DNA from: Bacteroidetes bacterium GWF2_38_335
GTDB taxonomy: Bacteria > Bacteroidota > Bacteroidia > Bacteroidales > GWF2-38-335
Assembly (NCBI GenBank): GCA_001769535.1
Contig: MEOH01000022.1
Coordinates: forward strand, 62,001-126,000
Reading direction: 5' to 3'
Length of the DNA stretch: 64,000 bases
A program made the translations under genes and the position numbers. Each line of letters starts with the position of its first letter. Positions within the stretch are counted from its first letter, which is position 1. This document shows positions 52,203-60,209 of the stretch, one piece after another. The notes beneath the pieces were generated by a model. That model had not been told where the DNA came from. It searched no databases and saw nothing but the letters and a program-made list of their open reading frames with translations.

Positions 52203-53111
52203 CTAAAATAGCGATTTGGTTTCTTCTACTTTGCCAAGATCAATGCCAAGCATGATCTCATGTGATCCGCTGGAGTAGTTAATCAGATTACTTAATGTGT
52301 AATCAAAAGCATATCCGATGTAATACTTGTCTACTTTTAATCCGAGCATGGCAATTACAGCATCCTCGGTTCGGTATGAAAACGCCAGCCAGTAGTTTTT
52401 CTTATAAAAAAACCTTGCATTGAGGTCGAGCTGTGGCATATTGTATGCAGTTGTTTTTACAAGGAAAGAAGGTTCGATTTCAAAACTTTCACCTGCTTTA
52501 AAACGATATCCTGCTGTTACATAATAATGCCTGACTATTTTGCTCAGGTTTGTTGATCCATCGAGTTTAATCTGAAATTGAAATAGTTGGGTGGATGAAA
52601 ATCCTGCAAAATACTTCGGATTATACAAGTATGCTCCGAAATTGGCATCCGGAACGATACTTGTTTCAGTTGAACCGGTAAAAACAACATCGCTTTCATC
52701 TATGATATTGATGTTTGTTTCATCCATCTTATATTGGAAAGCTGATAATGACAATCCAAATGAAAGCTTAGTGTCGCTTTTGATTCTGATCTTATAGGAA
52801 TAGGTTCCCATGATGCCGGTCCGCCCAATGGGTCCGAATTTGTCGTTGTAAATGAATCCGCCCACGCCCATCTCTTTGCTGCGACCAAGTGCCGAATGTG
52901 CACTTATTGCCTGTGTTTGTGGTGCTCCGTCTATTCCTGTCCACTGTTGACGGGCAGTAAGACGAATGGGAATAATCTCTTCAGTTCCGGTAATCCCCGG
53001 GTTCAAAAGAAAACTGTTAAGCATATACTGGCTGTACAATGGTTGCTGTTGCGCTTCTGATACCTGGATCAAAGCAAATACAGCTATTATGATGATATAT
53101 ATTCTTTTCAT
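52203..53111 (-). CDS. T9SS PorP/SprF-family outer-membrane protein
   Basis: A 302-residue protein. A signal peptide (MKRIYIIIIAVFALIQVSEAQ) is followed by the family start QQPLYSQYMLNSFLLNPGIT, TARQQWTGIDGAPQTQAISA, GGFIYNDKFGPIGRTGIMGT and SFGLSLSAFQYKMDETNINI. The C-terminal YYIGYAFDYTLSNLINYSSG plus HEIMLGIDL is also typical. PorP/SprF proteins are outer-membrane barrels needed to display type B T9SS cargos such as SprB. It lies 5 bp downstream of a type B cargo gene on the same strand, the standard pairing. Confidence 0.95.
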   Translation of the reverse strand: MKRIYIIIIAVFALIQVSEAQQQPLYSQYMLNSFLLNPGITGTEEIIPIRLTARQQWTGIDGAPQTQAISAHSALGRSKEMGVGGFIYNDKFGPIGRTGIMGTYSYKIRIKSDTKLSFGLSLSAFQYKMDETNINIIDESDVVFTGSTETSIVPDANFGAYLYNPKYFAGFSSTQLFQFQIKLDGSTNLSKIVRHYYVTAGYRFKAGESFEIEPSFLVKTTAYNMPQLDLNARFFYKKNYWLAFSYRTEDAVIAMLGLKVDKYYIGYAFDYTLSNLINYSSGSHEIMLGIDLGKVEETKSLF

Positions 53112-53116
53112 TTTAC

Positions 53117-56100
53117 TTACTTTTTAATGGTTACAACTCCGGTTAATGGCTCTTTGCCGTTTTTCAGGTCAATGATGTAAACGAACGAGCTTATGGGCAG
53201 TTCTTTGCCGTTGTATGTTCCGTCCCATTGGTTGCGTGAGTAGGAATAATCCATTCCCGAACCGGAATATTCAAACATAAGCTGTCCCCACCTGTTGTAG
53301 ATTTCAATCCGTACTTCGTCATAAACACCGATATTCTCTACTTCCCAGGTGTCGTTTACAAGGTCGCCATTGGGCGAGAAGAAATCAGGGATGTTCAGAC
53401 AATCGTCAGATTCTGGTACTATATTGTAAGTAAATGATTTAACGCATCCGTTGTCATCGGTAACAGTCAGGTCGTATGTGCCTGCTGCAAGATTTTCAAG
53501 AACTGCAATGCTGTCTCCGTTTGACCAGTCAAAACTCAACGGAGCCAGTCCGCCTGTTGCTGTGATCGAAATGCTGCCGTCCATGTCACCCGGACAGGTT
53601 GTGTTTTGCAAATCCGAAACTGCTAATAGGTCTTCAAGTTCATTAACGGTAACCGAATCAAGTCCGATGCAACCATTAATATCTGTAACGGTTACCGAAT
53701 AATTTCCAGCTTCTGATACTGTAAGCAACTGGTCGGTTCCTCCGTTTGACCATGCATATGCGATATAGGTTCCTGCATCCAGTGATGTTTCGCTTTCGAA
53801 ACACATGTTGAGGTTTCCGGCAATGGCAGGTCTTGGGTTTTGTTTCACGCTTACTTTTAATGTGTCGGTTCCCCAGCAACCGTTTGCATCAGTAACAGTT
53901 ACAATGAAACTGCCGCCTGTAATGATGTCAATGGTTTGGGTTGTTGCTCCGTTTGACCAGTCATACACTGTGTAACCGGCCCCTGCATCCAGTGTGGCGC
54001 CGCCGCTTTCGCAGAAATATTCTGGACCGATGATGGTTGGAACAGGATTGGCAAACTCGCTGATGGTAACAGTTAAAGTTCCTTCGCATCCTTCGGCATT
54101 GGCAACAGTAACTGAGTAGTCGCCCGGAACAGAGACAGTGATTGTTGATTCTGTTGAGCTGTCTGACCATAAATATGAAGCAAAACCAGCTCCGGGGTTC
54201 AGTGTAAGAGAGCTACCGACACAGAATCCGTGAGGTTCGGGAATTGCGGGTATTGGGTTTGCATTTACTATTACAGTTACCATATCAGTTCCCTCACAGC
54301 CATTGGCATCGGTAACGGTAACGGCAAAGTCTCCGGCAGTTCCTGTTGAAACTGTTTGATCTGTAAGTCCTCCGGTCCAGTTGTATTCGCTGTATCCGCT
54401 TCCGGCATCAAGAACAGTAGTTTCTCCTTCGCAAATTTCAAGTGTTCCGATGATATCGGGGACGGGATTGGTGTTTTCGGTAACGGTAACAGCGTCTGTG
54501 GCAGTACATCCGCCGGGACCTGTGATGGTCACCTGGTATGTGCCGCCTGTTGTGACATTAAGAGTTTGACTTGTTGATCCGCCGGTCCATAAATAACCGG
54601 TAAATCCGGTTCCTGCATCCAGAGTGGTGCTGGCGCCCGAACAAATTGAAAGCACACCGGTAATATCGGCAACCGGGTTGGTGTACACGGTGATATTGAC
54701 TGTGGCATTTCCCAGGCATCCGTTGGCATCGGTCACGGTTACTGAATAATCGCCACCGGTTGTGACGTTAAGCGTTTGTGCAGATGTTCCGCCTGTCCAT
54801 AAGTAATCGGTATATCCGGTTCCGGCATCCAGATCGGTATTTTCACCTTCACAGAATTCCAGATCTCCTGAAATTACCGGAGTGGGATTAGCATTTTCGG
54901 TAACAGTAGCACTTGTTGTTCCTGTGCAACCTGATGCATCAGTGACGGTAACAGTAAAAGTTCCGCCTGCATTGACTGTAATAGTCTGGTTTGTGGAAGT
55001 TTCAGACCAGTCATAGTCATTATATCCCGAGCCGGCGTCAAGTGTGGTGTTTCCACCGGCACAGAATTCCAGATCACCGGTAATTACCGGGGTCAGACTA
55101 GCACTTTCGGTTACGCTGACTGTTTCAGTGTCACTGCAGCCGTTTGAATCGGTTATAGTAACGGTAAAGGAGCCGGATGCGTTTATTGTGGTTGTTTGCG
55201 ATGACGTACTGTTTGACCAGGCATAAGTTGAATACCCTGCCCCTGCATCAAGGGTGGTGTTTCCTCCGGAACAGAAAGAAAGTGCTCCTGTGATGGCAGC
55301 AACGGGATTTGCAAATTCGGTAACGGTTTCAGAATCAGTTCCCGAGCAGCCGTTCGAATCGGTCACGGTAACAGTGTAAGTTCCGCCGTTTGTAATATTG
55401 GTTGTTTGAGATGCAGTACTGTTAGACCATGCATAAGTTGAATATCCTGCGCCTGCATTGATTGTTGTGGAAGATCCGTCGCAGAAAGACAAAGTTCCGG
55501 TGATAACAGGTGTCGGATTAGAATTTACGGTTACGATATGTGAATCGGTACCGGTGCATCCGAAAGCATCTGTAACAGTTACAACATAGGTGCCTGCGCT
55601 GTTTACAGTGGCGCTTTGGTTTGATGTGCTGTTTGACCACGCATAGGTCGAATAACCCGCTCCGGCATTAAGAGTAACACTGTTTCCTCCGCAGAATGAA
55701 GTTGCTCCGGTAATTGCGGGGGTTGGAGGAGTGTGGATGGTAACAGTAAAACTTTCTTCATCGGTACAGGTACCGTCGGCATCATAAATGTAAACAGTCT
55801 GTGATGATGTGAGTGTCAGAGAGGTAATTTCTGTTCCGCCAGAGGCCTGACTGTTATTGAAATATCTTGGGTCATTCAGGTTTGTTCCGCCTATAGTTGA
55901 TTGAGCCGGCAAAGTATAACTTCCACAGGCGGATGCTGAGCCCGGATTGGTAATAACAGGACTTGTACAACTTGGGTCAACAGAAATAAAACTGCCCTGC
56001 TCAAGAAAAACGCCTGAGTCGTAAGCACCGTCGCTAATGTCGGCAACTAGTAATTTAATGTGGTAAGTTGCTCCTGAGGTAACATTTGCCGAAGCAGTAA

Positions 56101-56890
56101 GGACATTGGTATTGCCGTCGAATTTAACGCCGGCAATCTCGCCCCTGAATTCGGGAGAGAATGTTCCGTTTATCCAATCAGGATTGGCAGCCAAACAATT
56201 GGATGCGTTGGGAGCACCGCCTGCTGAGCCAACCACACCGCTGTTTACCGAGTTGATACATACATTTGAACCGTTTGCCAAAAGGGCAATGTTTTCGGCC
56301 GAATTTGAAAAAATCCCGCTGATCCCCGGTCCGCTAAGCAAAAAACCAAACTGGTCGTTGTAATCGGAACACTGGTAGTTTGTTTCACCAATGCCATTGT
56401 AGTAAAGCTCGTCGTATTCTTCAGAACCAAATACATAATTGAATCGGATAGAATCACTTGTTGGAACAAAATCAAATTCAAGAATGGCAACATTATAAGA
56501 GCTTGTTCCACCGGAAAGGATTTCAGCATCTGCCTCATTCCTGACTTCACCGGTTGTTCCGCTTGTGTAGCCCCTGCTGGCCTGACCGCTGTTTGCGGCG
56601 CCCGGAATTTCAAAGACATTTCCTGATGTCATGAAAACACCTGATGAAATTCCCATTTGTGTTGTGGTAGTTCCGGCTGTAGTAAAATACGAAAGCTGAT
56701 ACCTGCCGCTGTAATTCATTACTCCGTAAAACTGTACGTTTGAAACACTAACGCCTCCGCCCATTAAAATATCCTGCACGAGTTGTGTCGGAGTGTAAGT
56801 GGTGGCGTCGACTGTCAATTGGGCATTGATGTTTGAAAAACTCATCAAAACAATAAATGCCAAAATGATTTTTGTTTTAAAAATTCTCAT
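53117..56890 (-). CDS. T9SS type B cargo: choice-of-anchor L, ten Ig-like repeats, CHU_C domain
   Basis: A 1257-residue secreted protein, likely an adhesin. A signal peptide (MRIFKTKIILAFIVLMSFSNIN) precedes a choice-of-anchor L domain (about 25-310; NVAILEFDFVPTSDSIRFNY, VFGSEEYDELYYNG, NDQFGFLLSGPGI). A short spacer leads to ten tandem Ig-like units of 70 residues (about 390-1085) and one SprB-like repeat (TATGGLAPLSFDWSNGDSIA). The C-terminal gliding-motility-associated (CHU_C, type B) domain contains IPDFFSPNGDLVNDTWEVEN and IEIYNRWGQLMFE. The ATG at 56890 is preferred to a TTG two codons before. It is co-transcribed with PorP/SprF 5 bp downstream. Type B domains depend on such a partner for surface display. 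Confidence 0.93.
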   Translation of the reverse strand: MRIFKTKIILAFIVLMSFSNINAQLTVDATTYTPTQLVQDILMGGGVSVSNVQFYGVMNYSGRYQLSYFTTAGTTTTQMGISSGVFMTSGNVFEIPGAANSGQASRGYTSGTTGEVRNEADAEILSGGTSSYNVAILEFDFVPTSDSIRFNYVFGSEEYDELYYNGIGETNYQCSDYNDQFGFLLSGPGISGIFSNSAENIALLANGSNVCINSVNSGVVGSAGGAPNASNCLAANPDWINGTFSPEFRGEIAGVKFDGNTNVLTASANVTSGATYHIKLLVADISDGAYDSGVFLEQGSFISVDPSCTSPVITNPGSASACGSYTLPAQSTIGGTNLNDPRYFNNSQASGGTEITSLTLTSSQTVYIYDADGTCTDEESFTVTIHTPPTPAITGATSFCGGNSVTLNAGAGYSTYAWSNSTSNQSATVNSAGTYVVTVTDAFGCTGTDSHIVTVNSNPTPVITGTLSFCDGSSTTINAGAGYSTYAWSNSTASQTTNITNGGTYTVTVTDSNGCSGTDSETVTEFANPVAAITGALSFCSGGNTTLDAGAGYSTYAWSNSTSSQTTTINASGSFTVTITDSNGCSDTETVSVTESASLTPVITGDLEFCAGGNTTLDAGSGYNDYDWSETSTNQTITVNAGGTFTVTVTDASGCTGTTSATVTENANPTPVISGDLEFCEGENTDLDAGTGYTDYLWTGGTSAQTLNVTTGGDYSVTVTDANGCLGNATVNITVYTNPVADITGVLSICSGASTTLDAGTGFTGYLWTGGSTSQTLNVTTGGTYQVTITGPGGCTATDAVTVTENTNPVPDIIGTLEICEGETTVLDAGSGYSEYNWTGGLTDQTVSTGTAGDFAVTVTDANGCEGTDMVTVIVNANPIPAIPEPHGFCVGSSLTLNPGAGFASYLWSDSSTESTITVSVPGDYSVTVANAEGCEGTLTVTISEFANPVPTIIGPEYFCESGGATLDAGAGYTVYDWSNGATTQTIDIITGGSFIVTVTDANGCWGTDTLKVSVKQNPRPAIAGNLNMCFESETSLDAGTYIAYAWSNGGTDQLLTVSEAGNYSVTVTDINGCIGLDSVTVNELEDLLAVSDLQNTTCPGDMDGSISITATGGLAPLSFDWSNGDSIAVLENLAAGTYDLTVTDDNGCVKSFTYNIVPESDDCLNIPDFFSPNGDLVNDTWEVENIGVYDEVRIEIYNRWGQLMFEYSGSGMDYSYSRNQWDGTYNGKELPISSFVYIIDLKNGKEPLTGVVTIKK
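53630..55727 (-). repeat. Tandem array of ten 210-bp Ig-like coding repeats
   Basis: Ten units of almost exactly 70 codons in the type B cargo, consensus ITG.L.FC.G..TTLDAG.GY..Y.WS...S.QT..V..GGTYTVTVTD.NGC.GTD. Units 1-3 are the most alike (all contain AGAGYSTYAWSNST), and units 5-6 share TGGYLWTGG-like and QTLNVTTGG blocks, pointing to recent local duplications. Confidence 0.85.
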
Positions 56891-57113
56891 AAGCAATAGA
56901 TTTTTTTGTGTAAATGCAACGCTAATTTATAACAAGTTCAAAGGCATTTCAACTTTATGTGGCCAGCTGTAAAAATTTGGGTTGTAAATACCTATTTGGG
57001 GTATATGGAATTTGTTTGGGGTAAACAGAATAAATTGATACATAAATAAATAGATCTAAAAATGTTCAAATTACTGAATTTGTCAAATTATGGTATTAAT
57101 GACTATTTGTTAG

Positions 57114-57121
57114 TATATTTG
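57114..57121 (+). promoter_or_regulatory. -7 promoter element of the TPR-LytTR regulator
   Basis: TATATTTG matches TAnnTTTG, ending 20 bp before the ATG at 57142. No appropriately spaced -33 TTTG is seen. Confidence 0.48.
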
Positions 57122-57141
57122 TGCTTTGATTTTGTTTATTT

Positions 57142-58908
57142 ATGAGATTATTATTTCCAATAATATTCATTTTTATTTTTCTTGCTGTAAGTGGAGCAGA
57201 TGACTATTCTGACAGTCTGCTCAATCAACTTTCAAAAGCAGAAACTGATAAGCAAAAAACAACAATATATCTGGAACTTGGAAAATACTGGTCAAGGAAA
57301 TCTCCGGATGTAGCTTACGATTATGTAAGTAAATCACTCGATTTGTCAAAGAAGAATAGTGACAGGGAGAATGAAATCAACAGCTACATATTACTTGGGA
57401 TTATTCATAAAAATATGGGTAATTTCAAAGAAGCGGTAAAGCATCAGATGAACGGATTAAAAATTGCAGTTGAGATAAAGGACAAGCAAAAGGAATCGGC
57501 TTGCTTAAATAATCTTGGAAGTATATATCAGGCACAGAATAGTTATGATAAAGCACTTGAGTATTTCAAAGAATCTCTGGTAATTGAAGAGGAATTTGGT
57601 AATAAAAATCAGGTTTCTGTAAGGTTATATAATATAGGCACTATTTATGAACTGAAGGACAGTTTGGATATGGCTTATACTTACTATTATAATTCTCTTT
57701 TAATTGAACAGGAGATTGGCAACAAGGAGGGAATTTATTTTGCTTATTATGGTCTGGCCGGAGTTGACACCAAAAGAAAAGATTTTGCCCGGGCTACGGA
57801 ATATCTTGAAAAAGCATTGGTAATTGCACAACAGCTTAACGATCTTGGGGGTTTGGCTCTTTGCCATAATGAACTTGCAAAGCTGTACAAAGCCATGGGT
57901 GAAACCGACAAGGCCATACAGTCCTTTATTATCAGCATAGATTTTGCCAGAAAGATTAATTTTAGAAATGAGATAAAAGACGGATATTTAGGACTTTCTC
58001 AACTTTACAGATTAAAAAACGATTATAAAACAGCCTTTGAATATCAGCAACAATATATTTCTATAAATGATTCGCTAAACAGTGTGGAAATAAGTTCAAA
58101 GATTGCAGAAATTGAATCAAGATATCGGCTGGATATAAAGGAAAAGGAAATTAAATTTCTTGAAGAAAAGGAAAGTTTACTCGAAGAAAGGGCCGATTCC
58201 GAAAAGGCAAACAGGTATTATCTTTTGTTTGCGTTTTTTCTGGCAATTTTTTTAGCACTCACAAATCTCGACAGGGTTCTAAATAATTTACAGGCAATAT
58301 TTATTTATTCAGGATTAATTGTTTTTACACTGCTTGTAATCACATTGATATTTTTCAGGGTTAATTTTTCAGGTAATGATATAAATCTTGAAAATTTCAT
58401 TATTGTTTTAGTGGATGTTCTTACCTACGCAATCCTCCCGATTTTTATTTTTGTAATACTGGCCGAGAGAATTTTGCTCACCCGGCATTTGAGAACAGCC
58501 GGCATGCTTTCTGAAAAAATCCGCGAAATAGACACATCTCCCAATGAACCTGAAATTGTTTTAATAGCCGAAAATGATAAAGATCAGGTAAAATGCAATT
58601 CTGATGACTTGTTATTTATTGAAGCCAATGACAATTATTCGGCGGTTTGCTACCTTGTAAACGGACAAATGAAAAAAGTTCTTCTCAGGGGTTCGTTAAA
58701 ACGTATGGAAGACCAGCTTGCCGGTCGCGACATGATCATAAGATGCCATAAATCCTATATCGTAAATATCCGAAACATCCGTAAAGTGGCAGGAAATGCT
58801 CAGGGATATAAATTGCAGTTCAGTCAAACAGACATTGAAATACCCGTTTCACGTAACTTTCCCAAATCTATAATGGAAAAAATCAGGAATCAGATGGTTG
58901 GGCATTAA
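57142..58908 (+). CDS. Membrane-anchored TPR sensor with LytTR DNA-binding domain
   Basis: A 588-residue regulator. A signal-like N-terminus (MRLLFPIIFIFIFLAVSGA) precedes about six or seven TPR units (about 45-300; NNLGSIYQAQNSYDKALEYF, ATEYLEKALVIAQQLNDLGG). A coiled coil (about 315-352) leads to three or so membrane segments (about 355-450; YYLLFAFFLAIFLAL, AIFIYSGLIVFTLLVITLIF, AILPIFIFVILAE). The C-terminal LytTR domain (about 485-585) has DLLFIEANDNYSAVCYLVNG, VLLRGSLKRMEDQLAG and MIIRCHKSYIVNIRNIRKVA. It is the LytTR equivalent of the TPR-AraC protein at 14693. It lies divergent from the type B cargo and may regulate it, but that is inference. Confidence 0.9.
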   Translation: MRLLFPIIFIFIFLAVSGADDYSDSLLNQLSKAETDKQKTTIYLELGKYWSRKSPDVAYDYVSKSLDLSKKNSDRENEINSYILLGIIHKNMGNFKEAVKHQMNGLKIAVEIKDKQKESACLNNLGSIYQAQNSYDKALEYFKESLVIEEEFGNKNQVSVRLYNIGTIYELKDSLDMAYTYYYNSLLIEQEIGNKEGIYFAYYGLAGVDTKRKDFARATEYLEKALVIAQQLNDLGGLALCHNELAKLYKAMGETDKAIQSFIISIDFARKINFRNEIKDGYLGLSQLYRLKNDYKTAFEYQQQYISINDSLNSVEISSKIAEIESRYRLDIKEKEIKFLEEKESLLEERADSEKANRYYLLFAFFLAIFLALTNLDRVLNNLQAIFIYSGLIVFTLLVITLIFFRVNFSGNDINLENFIIVLVDVLTYAILPIFIFVILAERILLTRHLRTAGMLSEKIREIDTSPNEPEIVLIAENDKDQVKCNSDDLLFIEANDNYSAVCYLVNGQMKKVLLRGSLKRMEDQLAGRDMIIRCHKSYIVNIRNIRKVAGNAQGYKLQFSQTDIEIPVSRNFPKSIMEKIRNQMVGH

Positions 58909-59091
58909 TTTTTAAGAATTATAATCCAAATTAAGATAAGTTAAAAAAGTGTATGGCCATTAAATAGATTTCATTAATGCTTTTATCTGTTATTGAAATA
59001 TGTTTAAAAAGAGCATAAAATATTTAACATCGTCTTAACATTTTGTATTGTATCTGCGTATAAAAAAATATAACCTAAAAACGCGTTACTT

Positions 59092-59289
59092 ATGCTGGAG
59101 TTTTCAAAGCAAATACTGGAAAAAGTCAGTTTTGATCAGAACCTTTTTACGAAGGAACTGAATAAGCTGATCATCTGGTTAAACGACGAGGAGGAAATTA
59201 GAAAACTAAGGGATTGGTGTTTGAAGGTTTTTGGAAACAGATATTCATCTGTGATAACGAAAACTTTTCAAAAACGCCTTGAGAGCTAA
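59092..59289 (+). CDS. Small conserved protein of unknown function
   Basis: A 65-residue protein: MLEFSKQILEKVSFDQNLFT, then KELNKLIIWLNDEEEIRKLR and DWCLKVFGNRYSSVITKTFQ. It appears helical and charged and has no signal peptide or membrane segment. I recall this pattern as a small hypothetical protein family conserved in Bacteroidota, often near comF or similar housekeeping genes; no function is known. Its stop codon overlaps that of the convergent comF gene by 4 bp, leaving no room for a terminator. Confidence 0.8.
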   Translation: MLEFSKQILEKVSFDQNLFTKELNKLIIWLNDEEEIRKLRDWCLKVFGNRYSSVITKTFQKRLES

Positions 59290-59984
59290 ATTCCGGTCAC
59301 ACCCAGGGCAGCCACACTGACTTTGCTTTCGCGGAGCAGAAGTTGGGAGGCGCAGGCTTCAATGGTTGCCCCGGTTGTGATGACATCGTCAACCAGCAAA
59401 ACATGTTTTCCCTTTATTTCATACTTGTCTGTTATCCTGTAATCTGATTTGATTCCTTCCCACCGCTCTGTCCGGTTCTTTTTTGTTTGAGAATCATGCA
59501 TTTCTACCCGTTCAAGACATTTTCCATATAATTCAATGCCCATTGATTCACAAACCCCTTGTGCTATTACTTCGCTTTGATTGTATCCCCTGATCTTTTC
59601 TTTTTTAGGGTGCATGGGAACCGGAACAACGGCATCGAGATCTTTGTAGGAAGGACTTTGCAAAAGTTCTTTGCCAAGCATTTTCCCCATTTCCAGTCCG
59701 ATGTTTTTATATCCCTGATATTTAAGTTTATGTATCAGTTTTTGATATCTTGATTTTTTTGTATAGTAAAAATAGGCAGTGGCATTATGTATATAAACCC
59801 TGCCCCAAAATAACCTTGAAACTTCATTGTCCTTATCTTCATGGTTTCGCAGTCGCGGCATTTCAAAAAGACAAGGTGTGCACAGAAACAATTCGTTTTT
59901 CAGCAGGGTGTTGCCGCAGGCCGGACAAAGATCGGGGTATAGCAGGGAAATAAAATTCTGAAAAGATTTGGTAACCTGAGTCAT
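59286..59984 (-). CDS. ComF-family phosphoribosyltransferase-like protein
   Basis: A 232-residue protein. The N-terminal Cys motif (PDLCPACGNTLLKNELFLCT then PC) would bind zinc. The phosphoribosyltransferase domain has AVVPVPMHPKKEKIRGYNQS and the PRPP loop HVLLVDDVITTGATIEACAS, both standard for ComF. ComF proteins act in DNA uptake for natural transformation in some bacteria and may interact with the PriA helicase. The ATG at 59984 is preferred to one at 60053 because the extra 23 residues are AT-driven and non-conserved. It overlaps the convergent small gene by 4 bp. A single gene with no other competence gene nearby. Confidence 0.93.
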   Translation of the reverse strand: MTQVTKSFQNFISLLYPDLCPACGNTLLKNELFLCTPCLFEMPRLRNHEDKDNEVSRLFWGRVYIHNATAYFYYTKKSRYQKLIHKLKYQGYKNIGLEMGKMLGKELLQSPSYKDLDAVVPVPMHPKKEKIRGYNQSEVIAQGVCESMGIELYGKCLERVEMHDSQTKKNRTERWEGIKSDYRITDKYEIKGKHVLLVDDVITTGATIEACASQLLLRESKVSVAALGVTGI

Positions 59985-60067
59985 GGTAAATTGTTTTTGT
60001 AAAAATATATTATATTTATTAAAAACAAAATTATTGTTTAATAAAAAATTCATATATATTAAGATGA

Positions 60068-60097
60068 AATAACCCCGGCCTTAAGGCTGGGGTTATT
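60068..60097. repeat. ATAACCCCGGC-family hairpin (copy 3)
   Basis: AATAACCCCGGCC (60068-60080) pairs with GGCTGGGGTTATT (60085-60097), with one G-T pair. It lies between the divergent comF and CotH genes, where no transcript should end, which argues that the family is a repeat rather than only a terminator. Confidence 0.7.
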
Positions 60098-60209
60098 AGG
60101 GCATATTTTCAGAAAAAAGCACACAATGATTAAAATTATAACAATTTTACCAAATTCTATAATCAGTTTAATTAATCTATTGTTATTTTTACATTAAATT
60201 AGTTCTCAC

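Noticed and set aside
60054-60209. Possible N-terminal extension of ComF and other starts in the comF-CotH gap
   Set aside because: The extension up to 60053 encodes AT-driven Asn/Phe-rich residues not seen in ComF proteins, so the internal ATG at 59984 was used.
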